Shown: positions 43,140 to 54,620, counted from the first letter of the stretch. The stretch is DNA of 64,000 nucleotides from Dipteris shenzhenensis (GCA_047967505.1 CM106541.1); one strand, 5' to 3'. Translations and numbers: made by a program. Notes: generated by a model not told the origin, from the sequence alone.

Positions 43140-46100
43140 AAATATTCTACAAAGAAAAGCATTAAAAAAAAGAAAGTATGCTCATTAACAGAGGCTTATA
43201 TTAGTCTGTACAACCAATTATTTAGGGAGAACTTATTAATTTTATCAAAGCCCATGCTAACATGAACTAGTGAACCAAAGTTTGTAAACAAAATTAAGAT
43301 AAGCACTTACTTTAAGAAAATTGTTGAAAACCAAGATCTGCCTTACCAAAAGTAAATAATTAACCCAATATAAGAAAAGACTTAGAGAAAACTTGGGAAA
43401 GTAGGGAAGCTTAATAACAATAGACCTCTTAACTAGTACGAAGGACTAAAATAGGTTGAAAGCAATCTTGAAAGGAAAGCACAAAAAAGATCTTTTTCTT
43501 AAACTATTGCACAACAGAACTAAGTAAAACTACATTAAAAAGTTATAAATGTACCCATAAAGGCCACACAACATGACCTTAAAAATATATAATGAAACAA
43601 TTCATTGGAATGCAATGCCTTTGAATAAAAGAAAAAGAAAAAATAAATACATAAATTTGTAGATCTACATCAAAAATCCACTAAAAGAAATAGTAAAAGT
43701 ATATATACATATTGTATATATATGTGTGTGTGTGTGTAAAGGAAATAGTCATATATATATATATATAGAAAAGGTAATCATAAAAGGAGATAGTCATAAA
43801 AGGGAAGTGGAGCTTTGAAACAACAAACGTAACCGCAAACACGTTAAGAGAACGTGATACGTAACCAAAAGACCAAGGAGAGCCAGAAATGAATAAAGAG
43901 ATGTCGGTTGACCAAGCGAGCAATGTGAAGCCATCCTAGCAGTTTGGCGACCTAGCAGTGAACATGAAGGAGGTGACCAGGCAGGGAAGTGAAAGCATAT
44001 CGGGTTGTGGAGGAAGCAATAAGACAAAGCGGAAAGGACAACTGTTGAGGTATCTATGGGGAAGTGGAAGCCCAGATCAAAACCCACGGCAACATCACGA
44101 AAAGTGAAGGTAAAAGCAACCCAACGCGTCGTATACTTCGTTAAGTAGAGGAAGCAAAGGTTGGAGGAAGCGACGGAGGTTCGCGACGACAGGCACAAAA
44201 AAATGAGAGAGCCTCCATAAGTAGGCGCTAAGATTGGCGGAGAATTAAGAGATGAAGTAGTGAATAACCGGGTAGCTAAGCAGCGACAGCTAAAGGAGAA
44301 AGTGTTGAGCAAACGAGCATAAGGAGGCGAAAGCTGTGATCGGACAGAGAACCAGTGGCGCAAAGTAGGGGCAACTGCCAAGCAATCCGAAGAGGCAATA
44401 GCGTGAAGGGAGCAGGTTAGAAGCGGGAAGTGGAGGTTGTGAGAAAGGAGCCAAGTGATACCTTGGAAGGAGGTTCAAGGCAGAACCATAAAAAAGGGTG
44501 GCCTACAGGGAACAAGCAGGACGTCGACCTGCAAAGCGGGTACACGAAAAACACGTATAAGTACAAAAGGCAAAGGGTAAGACAATGAGGACAAGACGAA
44601 CTGTGGAGCGGCGTTACGGAAGAAACAAGAGGCGCATCAATTGGGGTTACCGGTTGACGGTACGTAGTGGCCATGCAAGTGTTAGTTATAGTCAGTGAGC
44701 TAGGGGTTAAGTTAGGTAGAGCAATAGTAAAGTTAGTGAGTGGCTAGGCGAAACGGAGTTTAGGGGTTTATTAATCAACAATTAAAGGAAATAAGAGAAA
44801 AAAAGGGGAATTTAAGGGAGAACTTACAACCAAAGGACATTAAAGAAAGCCTTTAAAACTTTATAAGTTAGTTAAAATTTGATAAAGGAGAAAACACTAA
44901 TTAAATAGGGGTACATAAAATTAAATATTGTCAGCATATAAAAATATAAGTAGAAGCCTCATACTATTAGCTCATGGAGAAAAGCAATTTCTACCTCTTA
45001 AAAAATGATTACGTGAATTTTTATTTAGAGGGATCAATGGCATGCCATTGATTGGAACTATATGGTGGCCTTGGGTTAGAAGGGATGGTTCAGAATGGGT
45101 GTGCCCACTATCCCCAAATTGAGCTCTCATGGAGTAAAAGCTCTTGCTGGAGATGTTCTCTCTTATTGAATGCATGGTCGTCTCTATCAATAGAGCATCG
45201 ATGGTGGTGACTTTGTTGACATCTCTTGAAAGGCTCTTTACCCATATCACCTAGAATGAACACCATTTTTTTGGTTGAAAACAACTGCCAAAAAGAAACC
45301 TTGCATAGGCTCTTGATCGAAGCTCAATATATTATCAGAATGTTACGATAGGCTGCCTAATGGTCCTTTTATGGAGGGTTGGAATTTTTTGGTATACCAA
45401 ATGTGAAGGTGGGTGCACCTCTGAGTATGGTGCTCAAAGCCTTTTGGTATGGAAAATTTCTTCATGATACAATGCAACAATGGACCAAGAGGACATAGAG
45501 GAGTTGTGAAGAATCCTAAGCAACTTACCCATTCTGAGCACTTACCCATTCTAATTTGTATCTCTCCATTCACTAGATGCACTCGATGTGGAACTCAACA
45601 AAATCCATTCCAACTCCTCAATCGCACATAGTCAACTTCATCGTCATCGTCACTTCCAAAATGTGAAAGCTTTGAACAATCCAAGCTTCCACCCTCACTT
45701 GCCTTTCTCTCATACATTCGATCCCATTCCCCAGTTTTTAGCTTCCCTACATGCACACTTCCAATTTGAAAACAAACCAAATGCTTCAACAAATTGGGTA
45801 TGATAGAGTTTTCAAATATTCTCCTCACCCTTGAGGATTTTTGCATTCACAACCACCCATTAGTCTCGTAGGATTGCATAGCTTAGCTACATTTTTCAAT
45901 TCAATCCCAAAACACCTCCGTAATCCCCCACCCATTCGACCAACTTCTTCATCCATCCCTAGAGGTTCCCTTTAATCCTACAAAAATTTCCTTGATCCTA
46001 GAGATGCCCTACCTCCTCCATTAGATTGTGGAGGTTGCATCTTTCCCAACTTCCCTTTGTTGCCTAGATAGTTGTCCATTATGTGTACTCAAGGTGGTGG

Positions 46101-46375
46101 AAGAGTTGCATGTGATTCAACTTGTGGGGCTGTCTTAAAGGACACGTTTGGCTAGAAACTAATTCTATAAGTGGGGGGAGGTGTTACAGGTTCCGAGGGC
46201 TCATGGCATGAGTGGGAGTGAATAGAACTAGAGAAGCAAAAGCAGGACAATGTTTATATAAATTGACCCACATATCATTCTACAACATAGAAGAACCATC
46301 CTCACAGCTCAACGAAATCATCATTCGTCGTGCTTTGCTACCTTTCATGAGCCAAATTTCCGCATTCATGTCTAT
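43140..46375. other. No recognisable gene
   Basis: 43140-43680 is A-rich. 43690-43770 holds (TA)n and (TG)n microsatellites. 43794-44680 has overlapping minus-strand open frames (195 and 85 codons, rich in Leu/Ser/Cys/Thr) with no family resemblance or start context. 44700-44960 is A-rich again. 44970-46375 is mixed, with a minus-strand 92-codon frame of unknown identity. It could be the non-coding part of an unrecognised element. Confidence 0.45.
43697..43769. repeat. (TA)n/(TG)n microsatellites
   Basis: ATATATATG runs straight into about six TG units at 43722-43737. A separate AT run occupies about 43751-43768. Confidence 0.9.
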
Positions 46376-46617
46376 TGTCTTCGAGCTCAGATGATCCCTG
46401 GAGGTTGTAAATTTTCCTCTCAAGTAGAGAGATGTGCAGTAGAATGGATGGCACCTTATTTATGGGTTTCTTCCTTGGAGTCTTTGCCTCTTCTATGTTG
46501 TCTTCGAGCTTACATGATCCATGGAGGTTGTAATTTTTCCTCTCAAGTCTAGATGCATTAGAATGGATGGCACCTTATTCATGGGATTCCTCCTAAGAGT
46601 CTTTGCTTCTTTGTTGC
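46376..46617. repeat. 123-bp tandem duplication
   Basis: TGTCTTCGAGCT starts at 46376 and 46499. Each copy runs through GGAGGTTGTAA, TTTTCCTCTCAAG and GAATGGATGGCACCTTATT to GAGTCTTTGC. Confidence 0.88.
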
Positions 46618-46679
46618 TTCGAGAAGAACGCCCAACTCCAATTCTACGTTGCTCATCTCTGTCGGTAAAAAACTAGAGG

Positions 46680-47320
46680 ATGGATGCAACCTTGCAAATA
46701 ACATCTAAAAAAGTCCACCTTCACCTGGTCTTGTGTTTGCAAGGGGGGAAACTCCGATTGGAAAGATCATCACAATTGAGTTGGGAAACTTTGATAGGAA
46801 ACTTTATCACGGTTGAGGTGGAGAGCTCAGACACAATTGCTAATGTGAAGATGAAGATCAACTCATCGTGCTACCCTGCCGTGTTTGATGCTTGGTGCTC
46901 AATTACTTGTTAGATGGCTCATCGCATGGCTGGCTACTTTGGCTATAAGCTATCACTTGACTATATATCACCTCCCTCTCTATGTGGCTTAGACCCATCC
47001 TTGCTCCACCTTGCTACTGAACCACATGAATCATATGTGTGGCCAAGGGGACAAAAAGCCCACGAAGTGAGCAGTGTGGACATCTCCAGCATAGGTGAAA
47101 GTGGGAGAAGACGGGCTAGTTTGAAATCCATGGAACATGTTTAGCAAGGCATAGGTGATGAGATGTGGTCAGCAATCTTGCATTTGCAAGGTGGGAAAGT
47201 CTGATTGGAAAGACCATCACAATTGAGGTGGGAAATACTGATCAAAAAGACCATCACGGTTGAGGTGGAGAGGTCTGACACTTTTGATAATGTGAAGACA
47301 AAGATCAACTCACCGCGTTG
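46680..47320 (+). pseudogene. Polyubiquitin pseudogene fragments
   Basis: At 46690-46870 one frame reads ITSKKVHLHLVLCLQGG, like the ubiquitin C-terminus (IQKESTLHLVLRLRGG), then NFITVEVESSDTIANVKMKI, like ubiquitin residues 11-30. A second copy at about 47207-47318 reads GKTITIEVGNTD and then KTITVEVERSDTFDNVKTKI. Ubiquitin is the 76-residue protein tag attached to lysines of target proteins, and plant polyubiquitin genes are tandem head-to-tail units. The joint of a C-terminal GG with the next unit shows the source was polyubiquitin. The middle of each unit (residues about 34-60) is missing, frames change, and no intact monomer remains. Confidence 0.75.
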
Positions 47321-48030
47321 CCCAAGTGAGCAAAGGCATTTTACAAAAAAAAGCGAGTGATGAGCAAAGGCATGTTGGTGGCAAAGGCATGCACAAAACA
47401 TGGTGAAACTGTCTAAAATCTGACCACCGTGTTCCGACTGCAATACCTGCAAGAAAGGCGGCCTCCACTGTAGTCCAATAGATAAGGAAGATCATGGCAT
47501 TGTTTCACCCCACGTCCCTACATCCCTAACCTCCACACCCCCTAGGTTTCTTCATGCCCATTCTTGTCGCTTGGAGGTCTCACGGGAGAGTTATAGGCCT
47601 TCTAAAATGCAGTAGATGATGGTCTACTTTTTGCATGAGCAAGGGCCGAGAGTTTGATATCATTGCTGCTAGAGCAGGAAGAAGCAGGCAGGAGACATAC
47701 GGCAATCCATAGCTCAAAAACCTATGTGTGAGCAATGGAGGAAAAGAAGTGGTTGGGAGAGCATTAACGATGCTTTGGGGAGCAAGCATCAAATTCTGAA
47801 TCTTACCCAAGCAATCTTGCTGTTGTAAGACGTAGAGCTAGTGGGGAGATAATGGGCTGTGAAGTCTGAGTTCATGGATTCAAAAATCATTCCAATGATG
47901 AGTGTAGCTCATTCCATTCAAAATAGCTCCAAGAGATGGCTCCTCCTAGGATGCCTTTCTTCGCCGTGCCACATGGCAGTTTCTTTTGTTGCCACTTACA
48001 AATTATAAATGTTAAGATAAATATCACATA

Positions 48031-48089
<59 letters not shown>

Positions 48090-49966
48090 TTGCTCTGTCC
48101 CGCACCGCGCCGCCGAATGCTATGATGCCACGTGGCTTTGCGCAGTCCTTGCTACTTGTCCCTCGCTCTACCACCCACACATTGTGTGGCCACATTGCCA
48201 CCCGCCATAACTTCCCCTGCCACCCGCATTCTTCTATTCCCTTGCATGTCCACGTGGTGCCTCTGTGCCTCTACGTTTCTACGTGGCCATGTGGCACCTC
48301 TATGCCTCTCCTCTACCTCTGCCACCACCATAAGAGGGCGTTCCTGCTTGGGAAGAAATGCCAGGAATTGACATTTCTTCGCCACGCCAAAGCCATTCCC
48401 ATGATTTGCCCGGTCTTTAATGGAGCTTCATGTTGGCTTTCTACTGCCCCATTGGAGACAAAAAATATGAGTCTCCTAGCGAGCGGTACGGTGCTACATC
48501 TTGACACCAGCCTCTCAAACCATTAGGCACCTGAGTCATCAAGAAAAGCATTCATTATAGAGCTAGAAACGGGTCCCATATGTTGCAAGGAGGCATCCAG
48601 CTGATGAGTGGGAACAATCACTTCAAAATTCTTATGTTCGCTCCTTCATGCCTGCCCCTACTCAAGTTCGTGGCGTTTTTGCTTAGGCGGGCACCCTGCG
48701 AGAACGTCCTCTAACTTCCTTTGCCTCTGCTTCTCTGTCCATCTCTAGTGCCCGCCACATCTAGTACCCACCAAGTGTCACGATCGCGTCGACTCCCATT
48801 CTGCTCTAACTTGCAGTGTTCCGACTGCCAAGTGCCACATGGCACCCCCACATCAGCTCACGATGCGCCACGTATCATGGAAACAATGTAGTAACTGTTT
48901 GACTACATCGAATCAAACTGTGTGGGGAGCCTCCACTGTCTACGTTGGCCACCATGCATCGTGCCACATCATCTTCGCGACTCCCACCACATGTCGTCAT
49001 CACGGCCTATTAGTCTGCCTTCGTGGCTACTTTGTGCTGAGCCATTGCTCGTGGGCATAAATGAGCCCTGCATCCTATCCCACTGCACCATGTGCACGTC
49101 ACTACAGGCGCATTTGTTAGTCGTCGCTTTGATCCAGTGCATTCACTCAATGGGGGTCCATCAGATGTCTTTCGCATGCCCTGTCTACTAGCTACACTGC
49201 CACGTGTTGTCGCGCTTGTACTCTAGCTCCTCTTGCTCTTCTCGAGCCTCCGAGACACATGGCAGCCCCTTTCGCTCTCCGCTGAGCCTCTTGCGAACCT
49301 CCGCTTCATCCTGAACCTCTGGCGAACCTCCCTCCTTGCCCGTCTCCTTAAAGAAGATAATAGATGATTGGGAACCTATGCCAATAGCTCTAGATCTTTG
49401 GTAGATTCATCAATGTTGAAGGCCCCCTAAAGTCCCTTTTAAGGTAGCCACAATCCTTGTGATACAATGCGCACACGACAGCCAAAATCAACCACATATA
49501 GTCTACTAAGGGCACATGTGCTGCGTAAAAACCCCTGCTTATTAAAAGGGAAAATTTTGTGCTTTGACAGGCGGGTGTACTGGCCCTCACATGAGGCGAT
49601 GGGTTTAAGCCCCATGATTTGCACTGATAAGAATTTTAGGGGGTTTTTCTTGCCCAACAAATGTGGATGGTGGACTCAATAGTTTTTTTACATGTGGCGG
49701 CTTGTGTTGTAGAAAAGGCCTGTTGCCTTGATTTGTAAGAGCACATTCTTGCGATGTAATGGAAAAATGGTTGGATGTACACGATCTGCTCGCGGGAACG
49801 TCTCTGCATCTTTGGCATGGCAACTCTGGTTCATTGCAACAAACTAAAGGAACATATTGGCTCCAATGTCCCCAAATTGAGGCTTGAGAAAAATGTTTTC
49901 TGTGAACACTCCGTTGTTAGCACTACCTTCTTTAGAGGGCAGGCTATAGCAACGGTTTAGGTTCCC
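47321..49966. other. No recognisable gene
   Basis: Moderately GC-rich DNA with many CCACATGGC/CCACGTGGC words. It contains a long (TC)n run at 48035-48087. Long frames either side of that run are composition artefacts. A tRNA T-arm-like GGTTTAAGCCCC at about 49601 has no cloverleaf around it. Confidence 0.5.
48035..48087. repeat. (TC)n microsatellite
   Basis: About 26 uninterrupted TC units. Confidence 0.97.
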
Positions 49967-50461
49967 GTGGAATTCGGGCTGCTGGCGAGTCCTCGTGAGT
50001 TCTCTCAAGTTGTGTGGCATCCATGCAGCTGGCCTCCCCTATGCCCTTGCCCTTCCTCCCTCCCTCCTCCCTCCACCCTTGGCATGGCTCCTCCTAGTGC
50101 TGTTGGAACTTTTCCGCATCATTTTCTCCTTGATGCCGAATGCCGTGACTCCGTGTTTACATTTCCTGAAGTAGTGGTGCCGAGGGATGCCAAGCGTGCT
50201 GATGTAATTGTCGTGGGAGCTTTCTCTTCCCAGCACCTTGATGAATATGACGACCACCGTGACTGGAGCATGCGCCTTCGACCTTACGATGACCGCATGA
50301 GGCGTGACATCGACCGTGATGACTGTGACGACCACCACATATATCCTCCTCATGGGGCAGTGCCATCGGGCACGTATTGTGCCCTCTTGTTTTTTTTTTT
50401 TTTGGGTGAGTGCCAAGAGCATCCCATACGAGATGGAACTGTTGAGTTGATTGGGGCTTGA
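49967..50461 (+). CDS. Hypothetical Asp/Arg-rich frame, doubtful
   Basis: A plus-strand frame of 164 codons with possible starts at 49967 or 50084. The centre reads DAKRADVIVVGAFSSQHLDEY followed by a charged stretch rich in Asp, Arg and His (DDHRDWSMRL, RMRRDIDRDDCDDHH). The C-terminal part runs through a poly-T tract giving repeated Phe, which argues against a real protein end. I do not recognise a family. It lies about 350 bp upstream of the RALF gene on the same strand and could be a relic or a chance frame. Confidence 0.2.
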   Translation: MEFGLLASPREFSQVVWHPCSWPPLCPCPSSLPPPSTLGMAPPSAVGTFPHHFLLDAECRDSVFTFPEVVVPRDAKRADVIVVGAFSSQHLDEYDDHRDWSMRLRPYDDRMRRDIDRDDCDDHHIYPPHGAVPSGTYCALLFFFFLGECQEHPIRDGTVELIGA

Positions 50462-50560
50462 ACAGAGGATCAGCGCGTGTGCGCACACACACACGCGCAC
50501 ATATTTCGGCCATGCTCTTGGCTCTGTGAACACTCGACTAAGCAGCCCCTGGGGCTTGAA

Positions 50561-50562
<2 letters not shown>

Positions 50563-50591
<29 letters not shown>
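50563..50591. repeat. (CA)n microsatellite
   Basis: About 14 CA units, 220 bp upstream of the RALF start. A shorter CA/CG alternating run lies at about 50480-50502. Confidence 0.95.
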
Positions 50592-50594
<3 letters not shown>

Positions 50595-50814
50595 GGTCAA
50601 AACTGAGAAGGGGGTCCCTGTGGGACACCCAAAAAATACACATCCGCAAAGGCTCTACACACCAACCCCGGGCTTCTTGAAACGGCCTCTTGAATGTATT
50701 TGAACAGTCTGTCCTTCATCTTCAAGAGCGATCGCCATAGCCACCAAGCAAAAGTCGCCGTCAAGAGCTCCAGATCGCCATAGCCAGAAAAGGCTCCCTT
50801 GCTCTCCGAGCACC

Positions 50815-51141
50815 ATGCCGCGTCTTTTCCCCTTTGCCTTCCTCCTCGTCCTTCTCTTTGCCCCTTCCTCCTTTGCCTCTGACCTTTCCATCCACCTCCC
50901 TTCCTCCTGTGATGCCTCCGTCGCCCATTGTCGCCTCTCCTCCAACCTCCTCTTCGACTCCCACTTCACCCGCCGTGTCCTCGCCGCTGCCTCCACTTAC
51001 ATCAGCTATGGCGCCTTGACCGCTGACCGTGTGCCCTGCTCCGCTGCCGGCCGCTCTTACTACAACTGCGCTGGATCCGGAGTCGCCAACCCTTACACGC
51101 GCGGCTGCAGCAAGATCACCCGGTGTGCTCGGGATAGTTAG
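50815..51141 (+). CDS. RALF-like: RALF (rapid alkalinization factor) preproprotein
   Basis: An intact 108-residue frame with all RALF landmarks. A signal peptide (MPRLFPFAFLLVLLF, cleavage expected after about residue 21) precedes a short propeptide with the dibasic subtilase site RRVL at residues 53-56. The mature part of about 52 residues carries YISYGAL (62-68), the receptor-binding YISY motif, and four cysteines at 75, 85, 98 and 104 in VPC...YYNC...NPYTRGC...ITRC. RALFs are secreted peptides sensed by CrRLK1L kinases (FERONIA type) with LLG proteins and leucine-rich-repeat extensins, causing wall-space alkalinisation and growth control. The gene is intronless, as most RALFs are, and rich in C-ending codons, unlike the surrounding repeats. 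Two extra cysteines (32, 39) sit in the propeptide. No TATA box or AATAAA was found nearby. Which of the many RALF paralogues it is cannot be told. Confidence 0.93.
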   Translation: MPRLFPFAFLLVLLFAPSSFASDLSIHLPSSCDASVAHCRLSSNLLFDSHFTRRVLAAASTYISYGALTADRVPCSAAGRSYYNCAGSGVANPYTRGCSKITRCARDS

Positions 51142-51159
51142 CGCGCGCGCGCCCCCCCC
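51141..51159. repeat. (GC)n plus C-run directly after the RALF stop
   Basis: Six GC units followed by eight C begin at the last base of the TAG stop codon. Alternating GC can form Z-DNA. Confidence 0.9.
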
Positions 51160-52502
51160 ATGCTGACAGGTGACCCTTTGCGACAATGCAGCTTGAAGAA
51201 GCAGTTTCAAAAATGGATCGTTGTTTGTTTTTCTGCTGCTTGAACCAGCTCTTTGTTGCTATGTGAACATTTTCCCCATCATAGCTCTCAGTTCCTAGCG
51301 TTGCCTGTAAAGTGTGCCGGTGACCTCGATTATCGCATGCCTCATATATCTCAAGGTGCCCTTCCTTCTTTATGAAAGTTTGAGTACACCTGATCTGTGA
51401 CTGTTTGTGTGGCCGCAGATGCTTAAGGTGTCTATCAAACCGAGTTTGCCGCCTTCTTTGTGGTTTTAAATATGGCCATATTTATCAGCTTTATTAGTTT
51501 GTCGATTTACACTTCTTCTCGGGTCATAAGGATTTCATTGCATCATTTTCTGTTGGCACCTAAACACATTTCTTTTAAATTGCTTTCACTCTGAATAACT
51601 GTCTCCCTGAACTTGAGCATCTATATGTGGAAGAAAGGTATGTATCATGTTGAGAAAGCTCCTTGTGGTTGGTACACACGGACAAGTATTTTCAAAATAT
51701 TGGTTTTATGGGAGTAATGCTAATTCCAACTTTGACCTCAAGAAGATTTCATGATATGGATAAGATAGTGACTACATGTAGCCAAAGCATCTCAAGCCAT
51801 GGTTTCAAGTAGAAGGGTTTGGAATGCTATGCATTGTCTTGGGAAGAGAGAGGAATTATAATCATAACGCAAGGCAAGTAAAATAGTAAGCCTTAAGCCA
51901 CCATAATGAATCCCACAACAACTTGCCTACACATGAGGACAATGAAGAGGTGGAAGGTAAATTATTTCAACGATTAGGGGAAGCTTGACATACTTGAGGC
52001 AATTACCTCATAAGCATTTAGTGTAGTAAGTTGATCCAAATAAGATGGCTCAAGATACTTAAGATAATTATGACACATGAGGACAAGAGGTGGATGACAA
52101 AAATATTTCAACGATGAGGGACAGCTTGAAATACTCAAGGCAATTATCTCATAGATGGCTAGAGGTACTTTAGATAAATTATGAGATTTGGCACTGTTGA
52201 CTAACTTGCAGATAATAGCTTAGAGAGCAATAGCAAGCAATTTCCAATTGTATGAATTTTTATAGATTTGGAGAAAAAAGATACATCCACTACTATGTGC
52301 AAGGCAATATGGCTCATACATTACTTGAGGGGTTGAGAGTTAAACAGTAGCTATTGAAATAGTAAGGCATGCCTGCACCAAAGATACTGAAATGCATTAC
52401 CATTTTCTATGATAGAAGATATCAACTCCAGAGATTGATCTAGTTTCTGTTGAAAAAGGCAGCACTTGCCTGTGAACCCCGTCAATGGGCATTTGAGTAT
52501 GG
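51160..52502. other. No gene seen; RALF 3' region then unique DNA
   Basis: The first few hundred bases probably include the RALF 3' untranslated region. From about 51740 to 52200 short diverged repeats recur (ATTTCAACGAT, CTTGA(C/A)ATACT, GCTCAAGATACTT words, about 130-bp spacing). No coding region is recognised. Confidence 0.5.
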
Positions 52503-53129
52503 TGTTATGATGCCCTTATTTGGGCAGACTCCAGGGCTGGAGAGCGTCCTTTTTTGATTTGTTTTTAGAGATGTGAGGCCTTATGCCTAGGTGCAGCAAT
52601 GGCTGCTGGAGGCTACAGTACAGTAGCCCCCACTGGCAGGGAACTGATTCTGCAGTAGTGCCTTTTACAGGCAAGAGATGAGGCTGGTCAGCAGCAAACT
52701 GGTTGGCTAACTTATGGTTTGCAGGACAGGTTGGCCAAACGCTTATTGGGTTGGCCTGGAACAGGGCTGGTCGGCCAATTTGGGGGCTTTTCCAGCCCCT
52801 ATAAATAGTCAGTTCTGTTTTTCTATGTGTTGTCTGAGTTGATTGTTGAGTTAAACTTGAGTAGTGCATTGTGTGTGAGCTGAAAACAAAAAGCGGGGAG
52901 CTGAATAGCCCGTTTTTCTTTTGCTAAGTATGTCTTCCTTTTGTTTTTCATAAAAGTTTTTGTTTACCTGTTTTTTCTTCTCTTTCATTTTCTCTTTTAT
53001 TTTCTTTGTAGATTTTTGATCTTTAGAACAACAAAAATTCTAAATTTGTATGATTGGACTTATTCTAGTCTTACAAAGGTACATTGTGTGTGAGCTTTCT
53101 ACCTTGTTCTTTCTCTCTACATTTCTACA
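52503..53129 (+). repeat. Putative copia F 5' LTR
   Basis: The right end is supported by TTTCTACA directly before TGATGTCAGAGCCC, a mutated TGGTATCAGAGCCC. The left end (TGTTATGATGCCC) is a guess from the TG rule. A TATA-like CCCTATAAATAG lies near 52797. Confidence 0.55.
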
Positions 53130-53143
53130 TGATGTCAGAGCCC
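53130..53143 (+). promoter_or_regulatory. Mutated primer-binding site of copia F
   Basis: TGATGTCAGAGCCC differs at two positions from the initiator-Met tRNA complement seen in copia A. Confidence 0.7.
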
Positions 53144-53629
53144 AAGGTGTTCATGTAGCACTCTGTTCAGCCAGCTTCTGAGAGGCAGCTTCTCTCTTCT
53201 CTATTCTTCTCTATCTTGGAGCAATTTTTTTTCCTTATGGCATTGTCTCTTGCAGGTCTAAACTTCATAGAAGCAAGCAAGCTTGTCAGAACAAACTATC
53301 CTTTGTGGAAGTTCAAGGTAAGGACTGAGCTCATAGCGAGGAAGCTATGGAAGGTGGTGATTGGTGAGGAGAAGTCTCTTGCTGCTAAAGAAAAAGATCC
53401 TCAAATATGAAGACAAAAATGATAGTGAGACCGTAGATTGGAGGAGAAGGATGCACAAGCATTGGTTTGCATTGGGGATATTGGTAGCAAATAGTGTGAT
53501 ACCACTTATCCAGATAGCTGCCATCCTTGCAAAGGCGTGTGTGACGGAGGTCAAAGAGTTTGAGATCAGTTGGTTGTAGTCTATCCCCTAAGGTGGATTC
53601 TCAATAGTTACTTGTAATGCTACTAAATC

Positions 53630-53948
53630 TGTTGGAAGTATAGCCCTATGGGGCTCTTGGTGTGGTTGAAACCCCCTTGTGGTGCCTGATGGAAATATGC
53701 ATGGTTAATGGAAAATGAGGGGCTAAAGGCCCTTAGTATGCGCATTGGACACGTGGATATGCTAAAGTGACATATGAGCTACCTTGAATATAAAGAGGGT
53801 TTGAGACCCTCCCCACTATCCCAATTGGCTCTTTTTGGGTAGTGGGGAGGCTTGTGTGGCTAGGAGGCGGGGGAGAGGGATCCCTTGTACTTGGTGCTCC
53901 TTAAGTTGCTTCATGGCGGCAACTAGCAGGGACTGACGGATTCCAACA
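53630..53948. repeat. Solo LTR (319 bp)
   Basis: Starts TGTTGGAAGTATAGCCC and ends GGATTCCAACA, with 8-bp inverted ends TGTTGGAA/TTCCAACA and TG...CA. It breaks a gag frame. Flanks AAATC and CTATC match at three of five positions, so the target duplication is decayed or wrongly phased. No second copy or internal sequence is present. Confidence 0.7.
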
Positions 53949-54191
53949 CTATCAACTTCCTTGTACTTATGAAAGTTTTGGCACGATGCTCACCACTCAC
54001 ATTTGAGGAAGTGAGCACTTTGTTGGTTCAAGAAGACATAGAAAATTGTACTAAGGGGCGATGAAGTTGCATTGGTGGCCCAAGGGGAAGGGCAATTTCT
54101 CAAAGAACAAGACCAACTGTGGAAATCCCACAAGGGTTTCTACTTCAAAGAACGGGCAGAAGGACAAGATGTAAACGAACGTGCTTCTAAT

Positions 54192-54405
54192 GTTAGAAGC
54201 TTGGGCATTATGCCAAGGATTGTCTGAAGAAGCAAGCAGACCAACACAAAGAAGTCAGAGTCTACTTTGGCAAAGCTAAAGAAGAATCAAAGAAGCAAGT
54301 GAAGGTGTTTCTATAGTTAGAAGCATGGGCATAATGCCAAGGAATGTCTAAAGAAGCAAGCAGACAACGCAAAGGAGTCGGAGTCTACTTTGGCAAAGCC
54401 TTCTC
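54192..54405 (+). repeat. 124-bp tandem duplication at the copia F zinc knuckle
   Basis: GTTAGAAGC starts at 54192 and 54316. Both copies continue ATGCCAAGGA, GAAGCAAGCAGAC and GAGTCTACTTTGGCAAAGC. Confidence 0.85.
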
Positions 54406-54620
54406 CTTTAGTGCACCTTTGAAGTGCCGATGGAAACTCAGTACAAAGACCTTTGTATAAATAGATGCACAAGTATGTGTGGGTGCGTGGATTTGTAAGT
54501 GTGAGAGCATATACTTATACTATGGTCTACACCCATTGTTGGGTGATGATCACGTCAGTGTGAATGTCATAGTAGCTAGTCTTTGGTATGCCTGGAGTTG
54601 AGGATGAGTTTGGGCATGTT

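Larger units (their letters stand above)
53238..54420 (+). pseudogene. Copia F gag, interrupted by a solo LTR
   Basis: Starts MALSLAGLNFIEASKL, then RTNYPLWKFKVRTELI, then in another frame WRRRMHKHWFALGILVANSV, all gag-like. The frame is split by the solo LTR at 53630-53948. It resumes with a CCHC knuckle region KLGHYAKDCLKKQA near 54205, and that region is duplicated 124 bp downstream (54316 on). Not functional. Confidence 0.72.

Noticed and set aside
43794-44381. Minus-strand 195-codon frame
   Set aside because: It overlaps other open frames, has no recognisable domain and lies in DNA without other gene features. A chance frame is most likely, although it is the longest unexplained one.
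47936-48526. Plus-strand 196-codon frame
   Set aside because: Its centre is the (TC)n run, and the flanks show no family match or codon bias.
49585-49625. tRNA-like T-arm GGTTTAAGCCCC
   Set aside because: No acceptor stem, anticodon arm or spacing consistent with a cloverleaf could be placed around it.
52516-52869. Minus-strand 117-codon frame
   Set aside because: It lies antisense to the putative copia F LTR, including its TATA region, and resembles no protein.
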